64,000 nt of DNA. Origin: Schauerella fraxinea (GTDB lineage Bacteria > Pseudomonadota > Gammaproteobacteria > Burkholderiales > Burkholderiaceae_B). The stretch lies in the NCBI GenBank assembly GCA_030849965.1, contig JAVDKL010000004.1, positions 310,001 through 374,000 on the forward strand, read 5' to 3'. Positions 1 through 7,853 of the stretch are shown here, one piece after another. A program made the translations under genes and the position numbers. The notes under the pieces were generated by a model. That model was not told the DNA's origin, made no database searches, and saw only the letters and a program-made list of their open reading frames with translations. Position 1 is the first letter of the stretch, and each line of letters opens with the position of its first letter.

Positions 1-263
1 GCTGCGATGGCGCCTTTGAGATTGGGCACCAACACGGCAACCGTGAGGTCAGGCTTGGTGCGCGCGTGCGCCACGATATCGGCGGTGTCTGCCATTTGCG
101 GAAGCAGTTTGGGTGAGACAAACGATCCCACTTCGATTTCGCGCAAACCGGCGGCGTAAAGCGCGTCGATCCACGCCCGTTTGCGTGCCGTCGGCATGGT
201 GCGCTTGATGGCTTGCAGGCCATCGCGCGGGCCTACTTCGCTGATGAGAACGTGCGTCGTCAT
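1..263 (-). CDS. Hydroxymethylglutaryl-CoA lyase-like protein (partial, C-terminus outside window)
   Basis: Reading the minus strand from an ATG at 261-263 gives 87 codons that stay open to the window edge. The start contains the HMGL-like signature SEVGPRDGLQ, and EVGSFVSPK follows about 30 residues later. Both are hallmarks of the DRE-TIM metallolyase family that includes HMG-CoA lyase, which splits HMG-CoA into acetyl-CoA and acetoacetate in leucine or acyl-CoA breakdown. It lies 70 bp downstream of the Bug protein gene on the same strand, so the two are probably co-transcribed. A related lyase such as a citramalyl- or methylcitramalyl-type enzyme cannot be excluded because only the N-terminus is visible. 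Confidence 0.8.
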   Translation of the reverse strand, partial: MTTHVLISEVGPRDGLQAIKRTMPTARKRAWIDALYAAGLREIEVGSFVSPKLLPQMADTADIVAHARTKPDLTVAVLVPNLKGAIA

Positions 264-333
264 GCAGTTTCCTTTTGTGTTGGCGGCGTGGTCAAGCAGG
301 CGCAATCGGCAGCGCGTGCTGACCTGGACAGGC

Positions 334-1311
334 TCAGTCGAGTTTGATGTTGGCGTCTTTCACAACGGCCTTCCATTTCGCTTGTTCAGAGGTCAAGTAG
401 GTGGCGAAGGCTTGGGGTTGGCCGCCGAGCGGTTGGCTGCCTTCTTCTTCAAGTTTCTTGACGATGTCGGGGCTGGCAATCGCGCTTCGCATCGCATCGT
501 TGAGCTTGGCGAGCACATCCGGCTTCATATCCTTGGGGCCTACAAGGCCGGTCCAGGCAGATGCTTCAAAACCGGGATAACCCGATTCGGCGACGGTAGG
601 CACATCGGGCAGCATCTTCAGCCGCGTCTTCGAGGTCACAGCGATGGCGCGCAGTTTGCCCGCCGCCAACATCGACACCAGCGACTGTGGCGTGATGAAC
701 GAGAAGTCGGTCTGGCCGCCCGCGAGTTCGGTGAGCGCGAGCCCCGCGCCTTTGTAGGGCACGTGCAGAAAGGTTACGCCGGCCTTCTGCGCCAGCATCA
801 TGCCGGACATGTGGCCGATGGTGCCGTTACCGGCCGACGCCATGCGCAGCGACTCGGCCGGTTTGGTTTTTGCATCGGCGATCAGATCGGCCACGGTCTT
901 GTAGGGCGATTGACTGTTCACCACCAGTACCACGGGCTGTGCGGCGACCAGGCCGATCAACGAGAAATCGCGCGCTGGATCGAAGGGCATCTTGGCAAAC
1001 AATGCCGGATTGATCGCGAGGTTGGCCGCCTGGCCCATGCCAATGGCGTAACCATCCGGCTCGGCACGCGCGACAAAGTCCATCCCGATATTGCCGGTGG
1101 CGCCGGGCTTGTTCTGCACGACCAGGTTCCAGCCGGTGCCCGCGCCCATTTTCTCGACAAGAAGACGCGTGATGGTATCGGTGCCGCCACCCGGCGGCAT
1201 CGGCACGACCACATTGATGGGTCGAACGGGGTAATCGGCGGCATGGGCTGCGCCGCCCAGCGACGGCAACACAAGGGCGGCGCATAACGCCGTCTTCACG
1301 CGAAAAAACAT
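334..1311 (-). CDS. Bug/TctC-family periplasmic substrate-binding protein
   Basis: The 325-residue product has the usual length and layout of the Bug (TctC) receptors: a Sec signal peptide ending at AHA-ADYP, then YPVRPINVVVPMPPGGGTD and the typical VPYKGAG segment near the middle. These proteins bind small carboxylates in the periplasm. No TctA/TctB membrane partners are nearby, which is common for Bug proteins. The ATG at 1309-1311 is preceded by GGAGACAACCC. It is divergent from an IclR regulator, with a palindromic candidate operator between them, and an HMG-CoA-lyase-like gene follows. The ligand may therefore be an organic acid that ends as a CoA ester; this is inference. Confidence 0.9.
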   Translation of the reverse strand: MFFRVKTALCAALVLPSLGGAAHAADYPVRPINVVVPMPPGGGTDTITRLLVEKMGAGTGWNLVVQNKPGATGNIGMDFVARAEPDGYAIGMGQAANLAINPALFAKMPFDPARDFSLIGLVAAQPVVLVVNSQSPYKTVADLIADAKTKPAESLRMASAGNGTIGHMSGMMLAQKAGVTFLHVPYKGAGLALTELAGGQTDFSFITPQSLVSMLAAGKLRAIAVTSKTRLKMLPDVPTVAESGYPGFEASAWTGLVGPKDMKPDVLAKLNDAMRSAIASPDIVKKLEEEGSQPLGGQPQAFATYLTSEQAKWKAVVKDANIKLD

Positions 1312-1444
1312 AATGGGTTGTCTCCAGGATGAATGGTGCGGCCTTTCGATGAGGCCGCAATTGGCGATGCATGCTTGAACGGAATATCCACCTACTGCTC
1401 GCTCGCTTCTGTCAGGTCGTTCAAAACGTCATTCCAAATCATTG

Positions 1445-1470
1445 TTCTATAAGATAGAATGCTGTTCTAT
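1445..1470. promoter_or_regulatory. Candidate IclR operator
   Basis: TTCTAT-AAG-ATAGAA (1445-1459) is a perfect dyad, and a third half-site TTCTAT at 1465-1470 forms a second inverted repeat with ATAGAA. It sits between the divergent Bug gene (start 1311) and the IclR gene (start 1519), as expected for an autoregulating IclR-family protein. It overlaps an upstream in-frame ATG at 1459, which argues for the later start of the regulator. Confidence 0.6.
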
Positions 1471-1518
1471 CTATTATTTCCGGCGATACTGCGCCTTGTC
1501 AATCAAACGTCGTTGCTC

Positions 1519-2232
1519 ATGCCGAAAAAATCCGCCCAGATGTCTTTGGCCGACCTGCATCCTGCTGCTGGCGGTGTCAGTGCTGTCGACAAAGCGATCA
1601 CGGTGCTGGCGGCCTTTACCGACGCCAACAGCACGCTGTCGTTATCGGAAATTGCCCAGCACACCCGGCTCTACAAGAGCGCCGTCTTGCGTTTACTTGC
1701 TTCGCTGGAACATGGGCGCCTGGTGACCAAGCACGCGGATGGCCGCTATGGGATCGGCCCCGAGGTAGGTCGTTTGAACGCGTTGTACGCCTCGTCTTTT
1801 TCGCTTGAAGATCTCGCGTTGCCCCTCTTGCGTCAGTTAGTGGCGCAAACGCAGGAGAGTGCGGCGTTTCATGTGCGGCAAGGCGATCAACGTTTGTGTC
1901 TCTACCGTGTGGATTCGCCGCAGATGGTGCGGGATCACATTAAGGCGGGCGATTTGTTGCCATTGGATCGCGGAGCGGGCGGGCGCGTGCTGTCGGCGTA
2001 TTCGGGCGCAAAAGGCGCGCTCTACGATCGCATTCGCCGCGATGGCGTCGTGCTGCTCCAGGGTGACCGCAGCCCGGATCTGTGCGGCATTTCGGCACCC
2101 GTGCTCAGGCGCGGCACGGAGCTGGTGGGCGCGATTACCTTGACGATGCCGACGCATCGCTTGAATCCGGATCACGAACCGCTGGTGCGGGCCGCTGCGC
2201 AGGAAATGTCGCGGAAGTTGGACTTTGCTTGA
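1519..2232 (+). CDS. IclR-family transcriptional regulator
   Basis: The protein (237 aa from the chosen ATG) has an N-terminal winged helix-turn-helix (AVDKAITVLAAFTDA, then LSEIAQHTRLYKSAVLRLLASLE) and the C-terminal IclR effector domain (GDLLPLDRGAGGRVL, then GISAPVLRRG). Length and order are normal for the family. The open frame extends upstream to 1459, but that start lies inside a palindrome that looks like the operator, and MPKKSAQ at 1519 gives a standard N-terminus. It most likely controls the divergent Bug/lyase operon in response to a small aromatic or organic acid; the effector cannot be read from the sequence. Confidence 0.88.
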   Translation: MPKKSAQMSLADLHPAAGGVSAVDKAITVLAAFTDANSTLSLSEIAQHTRLYKSAVLRLLASLEHGRLVTKHADGRYGIGPEVGRLNALYASSFSLEDLALPLLRQLVAQTQESAAFHVRQGDQRLCLYRVDSPQMVRDHIKAGDLLPLDRGAGGRVLSAYSGAKGALYDRIRRDGVVLLQGDRSPDLCGISAPVLRRGTELVGAITLTMPTHRLNPDHEPLVRAAAQEMSRKLDFA

Positions 2233-2252
2233 GAATCTCTTCGACGCGTCTC

Positions 2253-2558
2253 TTACTCGACGACTTTTGCCGGCGGCAGTGCGATCGGAAGCAGCTTGAC
2301 GTCGATTTCCGGGATACCCAGCGTCTTGAGCACTTCCGGGCCCGTGCAGTGAAAGCTGCATGCCAACATACTCGACCGCGCCATGCGATGAATCGCCAGA
2401 TCGTCCATCGCCATCAATCGCGCTTCGGTGTCTGGGCTGAGCGGTTCGCGGAGTAATGCGTGCGCGTTGTCCCGCACGATGCGCTGCAAAACGCTGATGA
2501 ACGCCGCGTTCACTTCCTGGATATCGCGAAGCAAATGGATGTCGATGATGGGTAACAT
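2253..2558 (-). CDS. FlhD-like flagellar transcriptional regulator
   Basis: The 101-residue product has the length and pattern of FlhD: a DIQEVNAAFISVLQRIVRDN segment followed by MLACSFHC. The latter matches the region of the cysteine that links FlhD dimers. FlhD normally forms a heterohexamer with FlhC to switch on class II flagellar genes. No flhC lies next to it, and the neighbours are a Bug protein and an IclR regulator. It may therefore be a solitary FlhD paralogue with another role. The family call rests on pattern recognition of a small protein, so it is moderate. Confidence 0.6.
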   Translation of the reverse strand: MLPIIDIHLLRDIQEVNAAFISVLQRIVRDNAHALLREPLSPDTEARLMAMDDLAIHRMARSSMLACSFHCTGPEVLKTLGIPEIDVKLLPIALPPAKVVE

Positions 2559-2757
2559 GTCGCGGCAGTTGAGGCGAAAATGGCAAGACTACCTTGGTTT
2601 GCCGATTCTGCCGAATATGTCTTAATTTGCTGTTTTATTACGCACGTTTTGCACGATTAAGTAGAGATTAAGGACGCTGGGCATACGTCCGTGCTCAATT
2701 AAAGTAAGCCCTTTCCAAAAAATGAAAATCGCGAAAAGCGATATCTGGAGACAACCC

Positions 2758-3738
2758 ATGCGAGTCGCTCGTCTTGTATCAACGCTGCTGCTGCCGCTCA
2801 CTGCGGCGATAACGCCTGCAACTGCCTTGGCCCAAAGCGCTTACCCGGAACGGCCGGTAACCGTGATCGTGCCGCAAGGTGCGGGTGGCGCAAATGACGT
2901 CATCGCGCGCATCGTCACGCAGAAAATGTCGCAGCTATTGGGTCAATCGGTGGTGGTCGATAATCGCCCCGGCGCGGGAGGCACCATCGGCACGGCGCTC
3001 GCCGCCAAAGCGGCTCCGGATGGCTACACGCTGCTGCTGACGTCAGACAGCGCGCATGTGATCAACCCTGGCTTGTACAAGCAGATCGGTTTCGATCCGA
3101 TCAAGAGCTTTACGCCCATTGGCACCGTTGCCACGGCGGGTTATGTGTTGGTCGCCAATCCGGCATTTCCGCCGAACACCGTGGGTGAATTGATCGCGGC
3201 TGCCAAGGCTGCGCCGCCGGGATCGCTCAATTACGCATCGGCGGGCAATGGCACGCTCAATCATTTGATTGCCGAGATGCTCAAGCGTTCGGCGGGTATC
3301 GATCTCGTGCACGTGCCGTATCGCACGGCCGCTGCCGCGGTGACCGATGTGGTGGGCGGGCAATTGCCGTTGTCGGTGCAGAGCCTGCCGTCGTCAATCA
3401 ACTTCATCAAAACCAATAAGTTGAAGGTGCTGGGTACGGTTAATCCGAAGCGGGTTGCGGCATTGCCGGACGCACCCACCATCGGAGAGACCATTCCCGG
3501 CTTTGGTGCCACGCCTTGGTATGGATTACTGGCACCCACCGGCACACCCAAGCCGATCGTCGACAAGCTCGACGCGGCACTCGCCAAGGTGCTTGCCGAT
3601 CCGGATGTGCAGGCGCAACTCGCCGCACAAGGTTGCGAAGTCATGCCGGGCACGTCGGCCGACTTCGCCGCGCTCATTAAAACTGACCTCCCGAAATGGG
3701 CGGCCGTGATTCAGGAGTCTGGCGTCAAGCTGGATTGA
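2758..3738 (+). CDS. Bug/TctC-family periplasmic substrate-binding protein
   Basis: From the ATG at 2758 the product is 326 residues with a signal peptide (MRVARLVSTLLLPLTAA ... ALAQS), then YPERPVTVIVPQGAGGANDV and a VPYRTAAAA segment typical of Bug receptors. An in-frame ATG at 2722 exists, but GGAGACAACCC directly before 2758 makes the later start better. A permease of the TauE/SafE family begins a few bases after the stop, so the binding protein may be co-expressed with an exporter or importer. The ligand is unknown. Confidence 0.9.
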   Translation: MRVARLVSTLLLPLTAAITPATALAQSAYPERPVTVIVPQGAGGANDVIARIVTQKMSQLLGQSVVVDNRPGAGGTIGTALAAKAAPDGYTLLLTSDSAHVINPGLYKQIGFDPIKSFTPIGTVATAGYVLVANPAFPPNTVGELIAAAKAAPPGSLNYASAGNGTLNHLIAEMLKRSAGIDLVHVPYRTAAAAVTDVVGGQLPLSVQSLPSSINFIKTNKLKVLGTVNPKRVAALPDAPTIGETIPGFGATPWYGLLAPTGTPKPIVDKLDAALAKVLADPDVQAQLAAQGCEVMPGTSADFAALIKTDLPKWAAVIQESGVKLD

Positions 3739-3743
3739 TCCCC

Positions 3744-4574
3744 GTGGACTTAATGTTGTTGGTTGCTTTTCTGGTGCTTGGCGGCGTGGTTGGTTTCGCC
3801 GCAGGATTGTTGGGCATTGGGGGCGGTATGGCGCTCGCTCCGATTTTGGCGTTGCTGTTTGCCCATCAACAGATGCCGGCCGAGGTGAGCGTTCATGCTG
3901 CGATCGCCACCTCGATGGCCACGATTCTCTTTACCTCGGTGTCGAGCTTGATGGCACATCAGGCGAAGGGCAATGTGATCTGGCCGATCGTATTTACGAT
4001 GGCGCCCGGTTTGATTGCGGGTGGGTTGCTGGTCGGGGGCGGCTTGTTTGCCTTGATCGATGCTGGCTGGCTGGCTTTGTTTTTCGCGATCTTTGTGGCC
4101 TACAACGCTGTGCGCATGCTGACGCGCAAACCGCCAGTTGCGGGGACCGGCGCGTTGCCGGGGCCGGTGGGACTGTTTGCCGTGGGTGCAGGGATCGGCG
4201 GTCTCTCAGGCATGGTGGGCGCGGGCGGTGCATTCTTGTCAGTGCCCTTCATGGTCAAGAAACACGTGCCCATCCATCGCGCCATCGGCACCTCTGCGGC
4301 GCTGGGTTTTCCTATCGCGTTGGCCAGTTGCGTGGGATATATCTACTCTGGGTGGGGCTTGGCCACAACGTTTCCGCATATGGTGGGATACATCTATTGG
4401 CCAGCTTTGCTGGCGATTGTGTGTACCAGCATGCTGACGGCGCCGATGGGCGCTCGCCTATCGAGCCGTCTGCCGGTGGCGACGATCAAGAAAATCTTCG
4501 CATTCATCTTGTTCTTGTTGGCGGCGTCGATGGCATGGGAGGCGGCAAAAGCGTTCGGTTTGATCGCGCGGTGA
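3744..4574 (+). CDS. TauE/SafE (TSUP) family membrane transporter
   Basis: The product of about 276 residues is almost entirely hydrophobic, with roughly eight membrane segments and the TSUP repeat signatures GLLGIGGGMALAPILALLF near the N-terminus and GMVGAGGAFLSVPFM in the second half. Family members move sulfite, sulfoacetate or other organosulfur and carboxylate anions across the inner membrane. The GTG at 3744 (product beginning MDLMLLVAFL) is preferred; the ATG at 3753 is an alternative. It starts 5 bp after the preceding Bug gene, so the two are probably one transcription unit. Confidence 0.85.
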   Translation: MDLMLLVAFLVLGGVVGFAAGLLGIGGGMALAPILALLFAHQQMPAEVSVHAAIATSMATILFTSVSSLMAHQAKGNVIWPIVFTMAPGLIAGGLLVGGGLFALIDAGWLALFFAIFVAYNAVRMLTRKPPVAGTGALPGPVGLFAVGAGIGGLSGMVGAGGAFLSVPFMVKKHVPIHRAIGTSAALGFPIALASCVGYIYSGWGLATTFPHMVGYIYWPALLAIVCTSMLTAPMGARLSSRLPVATIKKIFAFILFLLAASMAWEAAKAFGLIAR

Positions 4575-4601
4575 TTGAGGGGGATCGACGGCGCGCGTTG
4601 T

Positions 4602-5210
4602 CTACGCTTGCTGCTGATTGCTCAACGGTCGCTCATACTCGATATCCCACTCACCTTCGCCGGTTTTCACGAAACCCTGTGCCGCGTAAAAGCCATTCGA
4701 GCGGCTGTCGCGCAAGGCACATACGCGTAGCGGCAATTTTGCCTGTTCAGACGCGTCGATCAACCGCTGCATGACGTGCGCACCCAAACCGCGTCCCGAT
4801 GCCGTCGGGTGCAGATACAAGTGCTGCAGCATCAGATGATCGGGTTCGGCCTGCACGGCATAAAACCCGATGCGCGTGGGCGCCGTCTCTCGATCGCAAT
4901 CGACAATCCAAAACGTCTGCTCCGGTTTGAACGTCGCGGCCAGACGCGAGCGGGCGCGCGCAAGATCGAATCGTCCAATGGCCTCGAGGCTTTCGCGCAT
5001 CGCGGCGATCCGCAGGCTAAGCAGGTCTTCGAAGTCGGTCGCCTGCACGGGTTGGTAGTCGAGCGCTGCGACGCGGGTAGTGGGGGCGGTGAGAGATGGC
5101 ACGGTATTGGGTTCTTTGGAGAGGGCATATGCCTGGAGCCAAGCGTGTTGCGAGATGCGTGTTGCGAGGCGCGGGACGACGCCGGAATAACCGCCAGCGC
5201 CTGGCGACAA
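4602..5210 (-). CDS. GNAT-family N-acetyltransferase
   Basis: The conserved part runs from about residue 45 (YQPVQATDFEDLLSLRIAAMRESLE) and includes the acetyl-CoA-binding segment HLYLHPTASGRGLGAHVMQRL and the late-domain NGFYAAQGFVKTGE. Together these define a single GNAT fold. The substrate cannot be read. The first 36 residues from the ATG at 5210 do not look like GNAT sequence, and a GTG at 5102 (VPSLTAPTT) may be the true start. It is convergent with the TSUP gene and stands alone. Confidence 0.8.
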   Translation of the reverse strand: MSPGAGGYSGVVPRLATRISQHAWLQAYALSKEPNTVPSLTAPTTRVAALDYQPVQATDFEDLLSLRIAAMRESLEAIGRFDLARARSRLAATFKPEQTFWIVDCDRETAPTRIGFYAVQAEPDHLMLQHLYLHPTASGRGLGAHVMQRLIDASEQAKLPLRVCALRDSRSNGFYAAQGFVKTGEGEWDIEYERPLSNQQQA

Positions 5211-5336
5211 TCGACGATTTCACGGAGGCAATTTTCCTGAAACGGCCGAAAGGATGCACCGTGTTCGATCCGTCATCTCCGAGTCGCCACACTATGAGAA
5301 AATCCGTCATCTAGCAAGCCACCGGAGCCCTGCCGT

Positions 5337-6257
5337 ATGCATACCCCTCGACTCGAGTTTGTGACCTGCGCCAGCCCGGCGGGCCTGCATCGCATGGCGT
5401 ATTGGGAGTGGGGCGATCGCAATAATCCCAAAGTGCTGATTTGTGTTCATGGGTTGACGCGCACCGGTCGCGATTTCGATCGTTTGGCAAGATGCCTGGC
5501 CGAGGAATATCGCATTGTCTGTCCGGATGTGGTGGGCCGGGGGCGTTCCGATTGGCTGCTCAATCCCGCGTTTTATACCGTGCCGCAATACGTGTCGGAC
5601 ATGGTCACGCTGGTGGCGCGCCTGCAACCCGAAACGCTGCATTGGGTAGGCACGTCGTTGGGCGGTTTGATCGGCATGGTGCTGGGCGGTGCGGCGTCGT
5701 ATTCAAGGCACTTCCGGCATCCGGAAACCGCGTTGGGCGCATCGGCGATGGGCTTGCACATCGACAAAATCGTATTGAACGACGTCGGGCCCAGACTGAA
5801 TCCGGAAGCCATCGCGCGCATCGGCCAGTATGTGGGGCAGGCGGGCGAGTTCAGTTCGCAAGAGGCAGCCGTGGATTATGTGCGAACGGTGTCCGAGCAG
5901 TTCGGTCCGCATACCGATGAGCAATGGAAAGAGCTTGCCGAGTTTGTATACAAGAAAGACGGCGAGCAATGGATCAAGCATTACGACCTGGGCATTGCCG
6001 TGCCGTTTGCCGATCAGAATGCGGCGGTAATGGCGGCTGGCGAGCAGATTTTGTGGCAGTCGTACGAGGCGCTCGATTGCCCGATTCTGCTGATGCGCGG
6101 TGAGCTGTCGGATCTGTTAAGTGTGGATACGGCCAACGAAATGCTGAAGCGCAATCCCCAGGCGCGCCTGCATGAGGTGCATGGCGTGGGGCACGCGCCC
6201 ACGCTCATGCACGACGCGCAGATCGAACCGGTTGTGCGGTTTCTGCTCGATAACTGA
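5337..6257 (+). CDS. Alpha/beta hydrolase
   Basis: The 306-residue product shows the alpha/beta-hydrolase order: the oxyanion strand ICVHGLTRTGRDFDRLA, the nucleophile elbow GTSLGG (Ser near residue 109), a late Asp region (GELSDLL) and the catalytic His in HGVGHAPTL. There is no signal peptide, so it is cytoplasmic. Substrate unknown; esterase or lactonase activity on small molecules is plausible. It precedes the PHP-domain gene by 23 bp, and the two may be co-transcribed. Confidence 0.85.
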   Translation: MHTPRLEFVTCASPAGLHRMAYWEWGDRNNPKVLICVHGLTRTGRDFDRLARCLAEEYRIVCPDVVGRGRSDWLLNPAFYTVPQYVSDMVTLVARLQPETLHWVGTSLGGLIGMVLGGAASYSRHFRHPETALGASAMGLHIDKIVLNDVGPRLNPEAIARIGQYVGQAGEFSSQEAAVDYVRTVSEQFGPHTDEQWKELAEFVYKKDGEQWIKHYDLGIAVPFADQNAAVMAAGEQILWQSYEALDCPILLMRGELSDLLSVDTANEMLKRNPQARLHEVHGVGHAPTLMHDAQIEPVVRFLLDN

Positions 6258-6280
6258 CGCGGGCGGCTTAGAATAGGGGG

Positions 6281-7126
6281 ATGAACACCCCCAGTCTAAA
6301 CATCGATTTGCATTGCCACTCCACGGTTTCGGACGGCGTTTTGGCGCCGGCCGCCGTGGCTGAGCGTGCGCGCGCCAACGGCGTGGATGTGTGGGCACTC
6401 ACCGATCACGACGAAGTGGGCGGTATTGCCGAAGCGGCGCAAGCCGCACGCGCGGTGGGCCTGCGCCACATTACCGGCGTCGAGATCTCGTGTACGTGGG
6501 CATCGCAAACGGTGCACATCGTGGGCCTGAATTTCGATGCCGAAAACGAAGCACTGGTGCAGGGCCTGCACAAAACGCGCTCCGGTCGCGGAAGCCGTGC
6601 CGAGGAAATCGGCCGGCGCCTGGCCGCCATGGGTATGCCGGGCGCCTATGAAGGGGCGCTCGAGTTTGTGGGCAACCCCGAGTTGATCAGCCGGTCTCAT
6701 TTTGCGCGCTGGCTGGTCAAAGCCGGCTACGAGCCTGATGTGCAGTCCGTATTTACGAAGCACTTGGGCGACGACCGCGCCGGCCACGTGCCGGTGCAAT
6801 GGGCCACGCTTACCGAGTGCATCGGCTGGATCTTGGGTGCGGGCGGCGTGGCGGTGATGGCCCATCCTGGTCGCTATAAATACACGCCGATGCAGTTCGA
6901 TGCCTTGTTCGACGAGTTTGAAGGTTTGGGCGGTAGGGGTGTGGAGGTCATCACCGGTAGCCATACGCCGGACGAAGCGCGCCATTACGCACGGGTCGCC
7001 AAACAGCGCGGCCTGCTGGCATCGCGCGGCTCCGATTTTCACAGCCCGCATGAAAGCCGCATCGACCTCGGCCGCCTGCCGCAATTGCCGTCGGATTTGA
7101 CCCCCGTCTGGCACGATTGGTTTTGA
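6281..7126 (+). CDS. PHP-domain phosphoesterase, RNase AM / 3',5'-nucleoside bisphosphate phosphatase type
   Basis: The 281-residue protein begins with the PHP metal motifs IDLHCHSTVSDG and WALTDHDEVGG, and continues with GVEISCTW, HPGRYKYTP and GSDFHSPHE. These are the metal ligands of the YciV/TrpH group. Characterised members hydrolyse 3',5'-nucleotide bisphosphates (pAp) and trim 5' ends of RNA. Length and motif order are normal for a complete enzyme. It lies 10 bp upstream of greB in the same direction, placing two RNA or transcription-related genes together. Confidence 0.88.
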   Translation: MNTPSLNIDLHCHSTVSDGVLAPAAVAERARANGVDVWALTDHDEVGGIAEAAQAARAVGLRHITGVEISCTWASQTVHIVGLNFDAENEALVQGLHKTRSGRGSRAEEIGRRLAAMGMPGAYEGALEFVGNPELISRSHFARWLVKAGYEPDVQSVFTKHLGDDRAGHVPVQWATLTECIGWILGAGGVAVMAHPGRYKYTPMQFDALFDEFEGLGGRGVEVITGSHTPDEARHYARVAKQRGLLASRGSDFHSPHESRIDLGRLPQLPSDLTPVWHDWF

Positions 7127-7136
7127 GCGTAACGCC

Positions 7137-7688
7137 ATGAATAAAGCATTTGTGAAAGAGTCCGATCAGGACGAAGACGACGAACTGCCCGAAACACTGG
7201 CCTTGCCGCAGGGCACCCGCAATTACCTCACGCCGGGCGGTTATGCGCGCCTGCGCGACGAGCTGGTGCATTTGATGACCGTCGAGCGCCCTGAGATCGT
7301 GCAAATCGTGTCGTGGGCCGCGTCCAATGGCGATCGGTCTGAAAACGGCGATTACCTCTACGGCAAGAAGCGCTTGCGTGAGATCGATCGCCGGATGCGC
7401 TTTTTAACCAAGCGGCTCGATATTGCCGAGATCGTGGATCCCGCGTTGCAAACGCGCCGCGATCACGTGTTTTTCGGTGCCACGGTCACGTATTCCACCA
7501 AGGCGGGTGAGGATCACACGGTAACCATCGTGGGTGTGGACGAGGCAGAACCGCTAGCCGGCAAGATCAGCTGGATTTCACCGGTCGCCCGGGCGCTGAC
7601 CAAAGCGTGCGAGGGCGATACGGTCACCTTGCGCACGCCGGGTGGCGTCGAGGAACTGGATATTCTCGAAGTGAGTTATCCGGAGTAA
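7137..7688 (+). CDS. greB: Transcription elongation factor GreB
   Basis: The 183-residue product has the GreA/GreB layout: an N-terminal coiled coil (YLTPGGYARLRDELVHL) whose tip carries the acidic SENGDYLYGKKRLREID stretch, then a C-terminal FKBP-like domain with ISWISPVARAL. The YLYGKKRLREIDRR pattern is the GreB variant. It enters the RNA polymerase secondary channel to stimulate cleavage of backtracked RNA. An acidic N-terminal extension (SDQDEDDELPE) precedes the core. Confidence 0.92.
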   Translation: MNKAFVKESDQDEDDELPETLALPQGTRNYLTPGGYARLRDELVHLMTVERPEIVQIVSWAASNGDRSENGDYLYGKKRLREIDRRMRFLTKRLDIAEIVDPALQTRRDHVFFGATVTYSTKAGEDHTVTIVGVDEAEPLAGKISWISPVARALTKACEGDTVTLRTPGGVEELDILEVSYPE

Positions 7689-7690
7689 TG

Positions 7691-7716
7691 AAAAAGGGGA
7701 CACGCGACGTGTCCCC
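7691..7716 (-). terminator. Intrinsic terminator of the dct operon
   Basis: GGGGACACG (7696-7704) and CGTGTCCCC (7708-7716) form a perfect 9-bp stem with a 3-nt loop. On the minus strand the stem is followed by five T residues (7691-7695), so it is best placed to end the dctQ-M-P transcript. The stem could also stop greB, but there is no T-run on the plus side. A second small hairpin, GCCTGAC/GTCAGGC, lies at 7817-7832. Confidence 0.8.
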
Positions 7717-7853
7717 TCGAATCCAGGCGCTTCGGCTTGCCTCACCTGGGGTCTGCCTTATGCGATTCGCCTCCCTAGCGTTTCCCTGGCACGTAGCAAT
7801 CGCCTGCCGGGCGCTCGCCTGACTTGTCAGGCTGGCTCACCCGGCGTCGTCGA

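Noticed and set aside
827-1372. Open frame on the minus strand overlapping the first Bug gene
   Set aside because: It is an alternate-frame shadow of the Bug gene with Arg-rich composition and no motif.
7718-7832. Sequence resembling tRNA parts (TCGAATCC) after greB
   Set aside because: No acceptor, D- and anticodon arms can be drawn around it.
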